Source: Locusta migratoria (Eukaryota > Arthropoda > Insecta > Orthoptera > Acrididae). Taken from it: 64,000 nt of DNA. Positions within the stretch are counted from its first letter, which is position 1. Each line of letters starts with the position of its first letter. Of this stretch, positions 57,430 to 64,000 are shown one piece after another. Both the position numbers and the translations under genes were made by a program. The stretch is taken from assembly GCA_026315105.1 (NCBI GenBank), contig CM048755.1, positions 758,651,301 to 758,715,300 on the forward strand, given 5' to 3'. The notes below the pieces were generated by a model. The model ran no database searches, was not told the origin of the DNA, and was given only the letters and a program-made list of their open reading frames with translations.

Positions 57430-60400
57430 AATCATCATCATCATCATCATCAGAGACTGATGCCTTTCAGCGTTCAGTCTGGAGCATAGTACCTCTCATA
57501 AAATTCCTCCATGATCCCCTATTCAATGCTAGCATTGATGCCTCGCCTGATGTTATGCCTTTTACTTCAAAATCATTCTGCACCGAATCTAAGTACTTTC
57601 TTCTTGGTCTACCTCGACTCCTCTTACCCTCCACTGCCAAGCTCATGAGTCTCTTAGGTAACCTTGCTTCTCCCATGTGTGTAACATGACCCCACCATCT
57701 CAGTCTGTTGGCTGTAACTGCTTCATCTATGCTGTTCATTCCCAGCTTTTCTTTGATTTCCTCATTATGGACACCCTCCTGCCATTGTTCCCATCTATTG
57801 GTACCTGCAATCATTCTTGCTACTTTCATATCTGTAACCTCTATCTTATGAATAAGATAACCTGTATCCACCCAACTTTCACTCCCATACAACAAGGTTG
57901 GTCGAAAGATAGAGCGGTGCACTGCTAACTTAGTCTTGGTACTTACTTCCTTCTTGCAGAAGAGAGTAGATCTTAGCTGAGCACTCACTGCATTAGCTTT
58001 GCTGCACCTCGATTCCAGTTCTTTCACTATATGAGAAAATACATCCCAGGTACTTGAAACTGTCTACCTGTTCTAACTTTGTTCCTCCTTATTGGCACTC
58101 AATCTGTTTGAATCTCTTTCCCACTGACATTACTTTCGTTTTGGAGATGCTTATCTTCATATCATAATCCTTGCACCTCTGATCGAGCTCTGAAATATTA
58201 TTTTGCAACCTTTCAATCGAATCGGCCATTACAACTAAGTCATCCACATATGCAAGACTGCTTATTTTGTTTTCACCCACTTTAATCCCACCCTGCCAGT
58301 CTACTGTTTCCAACATATGATCCATGAATAGTATGAACAACAGTGGTGACAGGTTACAGCCTTGTCTTACCCCTGAAAATACCCTGAACCATGAGCTTAA
58401 TTTGCCATCTAGTCTAACTGCTACCTGACAGTCTACGTAAAGCCCTTTAATTGCCTGCAGAAATTTGCCTCCTATACCATAATCTTGAAGAACTGACAGT
58501 AGCTTCCTCCTAGGAACATGGTCATAAGCCTCTTCCACATCTATTAAACATACATACAATTCCCTGTTCCACTCATAGCACTTTTCCATTACCTGCCGTA
58601 AGCTAAAGATCTGGTCCTGACAGCCTCTAAGAGGCCTAAACCCACACTGATTTTCATCTAACTTGTCCTCAATTAATACTCGCACTCTCAACAATACCTG
58701 AGAATATTTTGCCTACAACGCTAATTAAAGAGATACCTCGATAGTTGTTGCAATCTTTTCTGTTTCCATGTATAAAAATTTGCGTGATTACTGCTTTCGT
58801 CCAGTCAGACAGAACCTGACCCGATTCACATGCCTTTTCAATTATCCTGTGTAGCCATGTGAGACCTGATATTCCACTGTATTTGACGAGTTCCGACTTA
58901 ATTTCATCCACACCAGCCGCTTTATTGCACTGTAATCTACTGACCATTTTCTCCACTTCCTCAAATGAGATCCTGTTTCCATCGTCGTTCCTATCCCATT
59001 CTACCTGAAAATCTGAAATCATTGAACGTTTCACCTACATTTAGCAATTCTTCAAAATATTCCCTCCACCTGCCCAAGGCAATCACAGGATTGACTAGCA
59101 GCTTTCCTCTTTCCTGACCTGTCCAAAACACTTGTTAATTCCTTCTTCCCTCCCTTTCGAAGATTGCTAATTATGCTCCAAAATGGTTTTACTGCGGCTT
59201 GGCCCAGAGATTCTAGCTTGTTTCCAAAGTCTTCCCATGATTTCTGCTTGGATTCTGCAATCATCCGTTTGGCTTTGTTTCTTTCTTCAACATAACTTTA
59301 TTTCTAGTATGGAGCCATTTTTGATATGCCTTCTTTTTCTTTTTACAGGCTGCCTTGTCTGTGTCATTCCACCAGGCTGTCTGCTTCTTCCTACCTTTAC
59401 ACACTACTGTTCCAAGACATTCTCTAGCTGCTTCCAGTAGTGTGTCCCTGTACCTTGACCATTCCTCTTCCAGTGACTGTAAATCATTACATTCAACTAA
59501 CTGGTACCTTTCCAAGATCATTGTTATGTATTTGTGCCTAATTTCCTTGTCTTTGAGCTTCTCCACTCTTATCCTTCTACACATGGACCTGACTTTCTGC
59601 TCTTTTAGTCTCAAAACCAATTTCACTGCAGATTAAATAATGATCAGTATCATCAAAGAATCCCCTGAAAATACATGTGTCCTTGACTGTCTTCCTGAAT
59701 TCCTAGTCTGTTGTTATATAGTCAATGATAGATCTGGTTCCCCTTCCTTCCCGTGTATAGCGGTGAATGTCCTTATGCTTAAAGAAGGAGTTTGTGATAA
59801 CTAAGCCCATACTGGAACAGAAATCCAAGAGCTGTTTTCCGTTCCTGTTGGCCTCCATAACCTTTTTATAACCTTCTGTTCAATTTCCTATCCTGGCATT
59901 GAAATCACCCATGAGTAAAACACTATCCTTATCCTTCACTCTAACAACTACATCACTAAGTGCAGTGTAAAATCTGTCCATCTCATCTTGATCTGTCCCT
60001 TCACAGGGTAAATACACTGCCACAATCCTAATTTTCTTACTGGAGAGGGCCAAATCTATCCACATCAGTCATTCATTTACATACCTTATTGCTATTATGC
60101 TGGGTTCAATTGCTTTCCTGATGTAAAATCCTACACCCCACTGTGCTCTTCCTAATTTAACTCCTTACAGTTAGACCTTGTATTCTCCGACTTCGTCCTC
60201 TTTCTCTCCCCCCTTACTCTAACATCACTGACAGCTAAAATATCTAACCCCCATCTTCCTTGAGGCCTCTGCCAGCTCTACCTTCTACCCGTTGTAATCC
60301 CCACTGATATAGCTCCCCATCTCATTCCAGATTGTTTGCCAAGTCGTATTGGAGGAGTCCCTGGTCTGTCAATCAGAGGTGGGACTCCATCACCTCCAAA

Positions 60401-60640
60401 GGTCCGAGGCATTTTGCTCTGATTGTTGCCAGCATGATATTTAAGTACCTGGGAAGCAGGTTGCTAGCCTTACTTGCCCAGGGCCCCACTGGGTTTTACC
60501 CCTAACGGTTGAGGGACTAACCGGTGGGTTTGGTAGTCTTTACCGTCTGAGGACACAGGTGGCCACGACTCAGAATATGCCCGAGAGGCCCAACCTTTTT
60601 CCAAAGTAACTGGTTTCCGAACTTTCAGGACCCCTTACTT
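57430..60640 (-). pseudogene. RTE-like LINE, almost full length
   Basis: From 5' to 3' on the minus strand: MPRTFGGDGVPPLIDRPG (about 60410), VLLMGDFNARIGN (endonuclease, 59880-60065), the SMGLVITNSFFKHKDIHRYT block, a lysine-rich pre-RT frame (59261-59626), and RT at 58089-58694 with CGFRPLRGCQDQIFSLRQVM, LYVCLIDVEEAYDHVPR, FRVFSGVRQGCNLSPLLF and SSLAYVDDLVVMADS. The C terminus (57467-58027) has RSIFRPTLLYGSESW, TANRLRWWGHVTHM and GKRSRGRPRRKY. The element ends in (GAT)7 on the coding strand (57431-57450). About five frameshifts; the RT catalytic YVDD is intact. Clade assignment is by recall. Confidence 0.82.
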
Positions 60641-60935
60641 GGCCACTCATATGTTGCCCATGGTTCGTGAACTAGGACATGACTACAGGAACCCACACCA
60701 TGAACCACAGGTCCTACTGTGGAACAAGAAAAATTAGAGGGGATATTCTATGAAGTAGAATGTCTCCAAGAATTAGGTCCAGGAATAAAACTTCATTAGA
60801 GGTATTTAAATTGGGGAAGAGTAAAGATTTTTGTAAAATTTAGGGTATTCATGCATATGAAATGTGCAAACAGAAGAAGTTAATATAATTAGTCAAAATA
60901 TGGGGAGTCAGAGCCATGATTTCTGTCTTCATTTG
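60641..60935. other. LINE 5' flank, unclassified
   Basis: The boundary of the RTE-like element may extend a little into this stretch (about 60650-60720). No other feature. Confidence 0.4.
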
Positions 60936-62215
60936 GGTCACCAGACGTCCCGTATTTTATGGGATCATCCCTTATTTAGACTAAGTGTCCCGTTGTCCCG
61001 CCAAAATAAATATGGGATGTATATTGTCCCTTTTTTACTAACTGCCACATAAAATTTGAAATAACATGTTTCCAAGGAATGTAATGCATAAGGAAATGGA
61101 GAGAAAAGGGCTTTCATAATCAAGCAATAAAGAAAATACGCTTTAACTCAAATGAGTCACAATTTCTGAATTTCTTTGGTTGGTAATATGTAATGCTTTG
61201 ACATGACATGAGCACTTTTCCAGCTATAAAATTGTAGTCACCAATTAGTTCACTAGAAAGATGGTGTGCTGAAAGAGTGATTTCTTGAACATTTCAAATT
61301 CATTATACAAGACATTACAACCTCATGTGCTTAAACCATGTAATTCGGTTGTTGGTTCACCCCAAATATCATCTTCCTTCTAAGCCTGATCAGTAAAGTT
61401 TTAGAACTTTACCAGAATTTGATGAAGATATTTAGAAAGAAAAATGTCGAAATCAGATTTCTTGAGGATACCTGGTGTAAAAATTTGCTGTTCGTTGCTA
61501 GGTTTGTGCCATCTCTACCTGGCACTGATCCTGCTGCAGAATGATTATTCTGTCACAAATAGTTAATACACCACGAAAAGATTAAGTGTGCAGACTATGA
61601 AGGAAATAATTTCCAGATGCCCCAAAAAATTCTTACTTTCTAAGCTAGTCTGTTGGTTTCATATTCTTTCTTAGGCCTAAATTACTTTTCGTGTTTTGGT
61701 AAATCTCATACTCTAAGTAAGGAAGGAATCTGGATTTAATGTTCTGTCGACAGTGTCATTAGAGAAACTCACTTCACTTTTTTCTTTAAGTAAGACTGGG
61801 AAGGGAAATTGGTTGTGTCCTTCCAATGGAAGCATCACGGCATTTGCTTGGAGTGATTTAGGGAAATCATGGAAAACCTAAAACTGGATAGCTGGAGATG
61901 GATTTGAACCGCCATCCTCCCGAATGCAAACTGTACTAAAAATAGAAGGAAATATAAATACGAGAACCACCAAATATGACATGTTAGCTATGGGGTGAGG
62001 GTGGGGGAGAAAGAAATAATGACTTTCTTATTGTACTGTGTGAGCATTAATTAGTGTGTTTATTTCGCCTTAATGAGTGACGCCAAGCCAATCATTTTGC
62101 TTTAAGGGATAACACAGCCATGTTGGTGATGTCACAGATAAAGCTAACATTTTATTTCGTAATCTTCAGTACCTGTGTGTGTCCCGTATTTTGATTTTGG
62201 AGAGATGATCACCCT
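60936..62215. mobile_element. hAT-like non-autonomous element
   Basis: The left end GGGTCACCAGACGTCCCG and, reversed, the right end AGGGTGATCATCTCTCC form imperfect inverted termini of a recalled hAT type (GTGACCAGACGTCCCG). TCCCGTATTTT occurs just inside both ends. The interior is AT-rich without coding frames and contains a SINE. Confidence 0.45.
61715..61930 (-). mobile_element. tRNA-derived SINE with conserved core, copy 3
   Basis: GTGATTTAGGGAAATCATGG, AAAACCTAAAACTGGATAG and TTTGAACCGCCATCCTCCCG match the copies at 32815 and 35512. The tRNA head is truncated. It is nested in the hAT-like element. Confidence 0.62.
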
Positions 62216-63600
62216 ATCTTCCGTACACGACTTCAAATATATTTATGAAGACATCTTTAAAAAATGAAACGTAGTTACACATTCATCAAGATTTCTGCAA
62301 GCATTACTCTTGAATAATAAGGAATGAAATGGATTTAGGCCTGCAACAGTGTGGTTTTTAAGAGACTGAGAACAAGCTCCAGTCATTATAACAACGATGG
62401 GGAAGGAGATTGATCATACCCATTCATGAATAGGGGTGCTGACTGAATCTTGTTTGAATTAAAATTCATTTCCGAATATTAATCTTCCAAACCAGGTGTT
62501 ATTGATAAATAACATTTACTAATTTGATTTTGGTGTGTTAGCATTGGGGGGGGGGGGGGGAATAGAAATTTTAAGTACTGCATGTAAGTCCTACCTCAAA
62601 TAGTTCATTGATCACAATGGGCAGTAACTGCGTGATTATGGATGAAAAGGTATAGAAATGAAAAATTACTAGAAACTCATTTTTCTGCATTAAGATGAAG
62701 ATGTAGGCCTGCTTCTTTTAAAAAAGAATCTTCAAAAAATGTAGTAGCATGCTAATAATGCAAGATGAGAAAATAATTAGGCCTATTACTGTTATTTAAA
62801 GACAAAACTGACAATTCAAGGTCTACCACACACACCCCACTTGTGAACTGTTGTGTGCATGAAAATTAACCATAGTGTTGTTGAGTAAGATTATCTTAAT
62901 ACAAAGCCTCATCAAAAGGGCAAGTGACCAAATGCAAGATTCTAACTAGCAACACAAAATTAGGTATTGATCGAAAAAAAAAAAAAAAAAAAAAAAATGA
63001 AAAATAATAAATGGAGATGTAGCGTTGGCTACAAGGTTTAACTAACGACAAGTACCAGTAGTAGCATTTTTTCGTTATAACTGGTACACAATGTTTAAAG
63101 GAAATTCGACTGGAAAAGTGTTTTCTTCGTGATTTTTTATTTTAGCAAATGAACGTAAAGTCTAAATTATTACCGATCGGCCGAACTAACATTGTGTCTC
63201 AAGATAAAACAAGCGAATAAGATTCGTTGACATGTAGTTTGGAAGAAATGCCTGCAAGTCACTGTCATTTTAATTTATACGAGTTCTATCGAAACTCGTT
63301 AATAAGCTTCCCTTCTTCCCCACGACTCAATTTGACACTCTTCAGCCAGAGCCATTATCATAATGCGAAATACGCCACGGTAATTGGTGAATTGTATCTG
63401 AGCAGCTTTTTTATTATTAGAACATAATACGTACTATAATTTATACGTAACCTATAAACTAACCGACTTCACACTGAATGGGCAAGTATAACTCAGTTTC
63501 AGCATGTACGTAAGAGTAGGGGGTGATTATATATAGTAATACCAGCTTTACTGCAGTAAGAAACGAAGCTAAAGATTAAGAAATACATTAGACTTTAAAA
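62216..63600. other. Intron 1 sequence near the first exon, unclassified
   Basis: AT-rich, with a run of G (about 62547-62560) and a poly(A) run (about 62971-62996) that may be the tail of a truncated retroelement. No coding feature is supported. Confidence 0.45.
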
Positions 63601-63611
63601 TGTGTATTTAC

Positions 63612-63626
63612 CGCGCCAGAAGACAT
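63612..63626 (-). CDS. Nsf: NSF coding exon 1 (start codon, residues MSSGA)
   Basis: On the minus strand ATG TCT TCT GGC GCG is followed by the donor GTAAAT. It ends in phase 0, as required by exon 2, which begins in phase 0 with Arg-Met-Lys-Val. The joined start, MSSGARMKVFRCPTDEL, has the length and form of known NSF N termini (vertebrate NSF begins with a short exon before the CPTDELSL block). It sits at the edge of the CpG-rich block. The weak point is that five residues carry little signal, so another upstream exon, or initiation at the Met in exon 2, remains possible. Confidence 0.65.
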
Positions 63627-63822
63627 GTCTAACATGTAGAGAACTGTCAATACACGTAAAACTGCAATGCAGCACACGTAGATTACACTGACACAACACT
63701 AGCAGAAAGCTCACAGAATGCATCGGACCAAGGATGTTCACAAAGATATGCCACCCAATATGAGACGGAAGTGACATCTCTTCGACCCAATAGCTTCGTT
63801 CGAAGAGTTGCTTTGTGGCTGC

Positions 63823-63832
63823 GCGCATGCGT
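63823..63832. promoter_or_regulatory. NRF-1-like palindromic site (proximal)
   Basis: The bases GCGCATGCGT match the NRF-1 half-site palindrome (consensus YGCGCAYGCGC), about 200 bp upstream of the NSF start codon. In flies the NRF-1 homologue is erect wing, a neural and muscle regulator. Binding is inferred from sequence only. Confidence 0.5.
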
Positions 63833-63972
63833 AGTACGAAAGTTCGTGTTTGAAGAACGCCTGGCGCCGAATCTGACTACTTGATGAGGGGCGCCAGCTG
63901 TTCGACGAGCTGCTAGCAAGGAGAGCCAAGTAGCCAGATGCTGCCCGAGGAAATTTTCTGGCTGCCAGATTC

Positions 63973-63983
63973 ACGCATGCGCG
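63973..63983. promoter_or_regulatory. NRF-1-like palindromic site (distal)
   Basis: ACGCATGCGCG is a second copy of the palindromic motif, about 150 bp further upstream. It shares the GCATGC centre with flanking CG on both sides. Two such sites close together are unlikely by chance in this AT-rich window. Confidence 0.5.
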
Positions 63984-64000
63984 TTGCTCTCTTATTTGTG

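Larger units (their letters stand above)
1..63626 (-). other. Nsf: NSF gene, 5' portion (transcription unit, incomplete)
   Basis: Six minus-strand exons join in one reading frame into a protein that follows NSF from its N terminus to just before the D1 Walker A motif. NSF is a cytosolic homohexameric AAA ATPase that, with alpha-SNAP, takes apart SNARE complexes after membrane fusion. All five internal junctions have GT donors and AG acceptors, and the split codons close correctly. The spliced coding length here is 757 nt, giving 252 codons plus one base. The two AAA modules must lie beyond position 1. Intron 1 (35311-63611) and intron 5 (7855-30637) are giant and packed with transposons. Identity of the gene is very secure. 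Orthology to a particular paralogue (Nsf1 or Nsf2 of flies) cannot be decided here. Confidence 0.93.
63627..64000 (-). promoter_or_regulatory. Probable NSF promoter and 5' UTR, CpG-rich
   Basis: Directly upstream of the predicted start codon the base composition changes from AT-rich intron to a CpG-rich block with many CG dinucleotides (GGCGCC, TTCGAA, GCGCGC). No TATA box is visible near the expected position, as is usual for dispersed housekeeping promoters. Two NRF-1-like palindromes lie inside it. The transcription start cannot be placed by eye, so the UTR/promoter boundary is unknown. The role is inferred from position and composition. Confidence 0.6.

Noticed and set aside
63683..63974. 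Two overlapping 78-codon minus-strand frames upstream of the NSF start codon
   Set aside because: They lie in the presumed 5' UTR/promoter, have arginine- and serine-rich composition from CpG-rich DNA, and do not join the NSF frame.

Overview
This window is animal nuclear DNA, most likely from an insect with a large, transposon-rich genome. A grasshopper or locust-type orthopteran fits best. The reasons are a single conserved host gene split by very long introns, short exons with GT/AG borders, abundant (AC)n tracts, many tRNA-derived short repeats, and fragments of at least ten transposon groups. The organism call is an inference from recalled repeat families and intron sizes. It has not been checked against a database.

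The only host gene I can support is the 5' third of the gene for N-ethylmaleimide-sensitive factor (NSF, the SNARE-disassembling AAA ATPase; comatose/Nsf in Drosophila), on the minus strand. Six coding exons join in phase: 63612-63626 (start codon, five residues), 35222-35310, 34682-34906, 31695-31840, 30638-30776 and 7712-7854. Together they encode about 252 residues: the whole N domain and the start of the D1 module. The Walker A exon and everything after it lie beyond the left edge. The introns measure about 28.3 kb, 315 bp, 2.8 kb, 0.9 kb, 22.8 kb and more than 7.7 kb. The right end (63627-64000) is CpG-rich, holds two NRF-1-like palindromes, and looks like the promoter and 5' UTR.

Intron 6 (1-7711) holds a pogo/Tigger-like repeat, CR1-like LINE pieces, an inverted pair of tRNA-like repeats, an unusually ordered (ATC)n array attached to an RTE-like 3' end, and a decayed Penelope-like element (PLE) with a GIY-YIG remnant. 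Intron 5 (7855-30637) holds piggyBac, CR1, RTE, copia gag and Tc1 remnants, a second pogo/Tigger-like copy, several SINEs, and a large inverted PLE-like repeat with another piece nested in it. Intron 3 (31841-34681) holds a tRNA-like foldback element, a SINE and a nearly perfect 586-bp palindrome flanked by a 16-bp direct repeat.

Intron 1 (35311-63611) is dominated by two head-to-tail copies of an I-clade-like LINE with gag, endonuclease, reverse transcriptase and RNase H (36550-48186). They are joined poly(A)-to-5' end, and the upstream copy still carries two about 203-bp 5' UTR monomers. Further right are more LINE fragments, a foldback element with tRNA-like arms, a hAT transposase remnant, an almost full-length RTE-like LINE (57430-60640) and a hAT-like non-autonomous element.

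The transposon genes form no pathway with NSF; they are intronic passengers. The points most worth a second look are the perfect-centre palindrome, hammerhead-ribozyme-like cores recurring in PLE-type fragments, the LINE tandem with 5' monomers, the repeat family that combines tRNA-like promoter boxes with palindromic ends, and the paired NRF-1-like sites at the NSF start.
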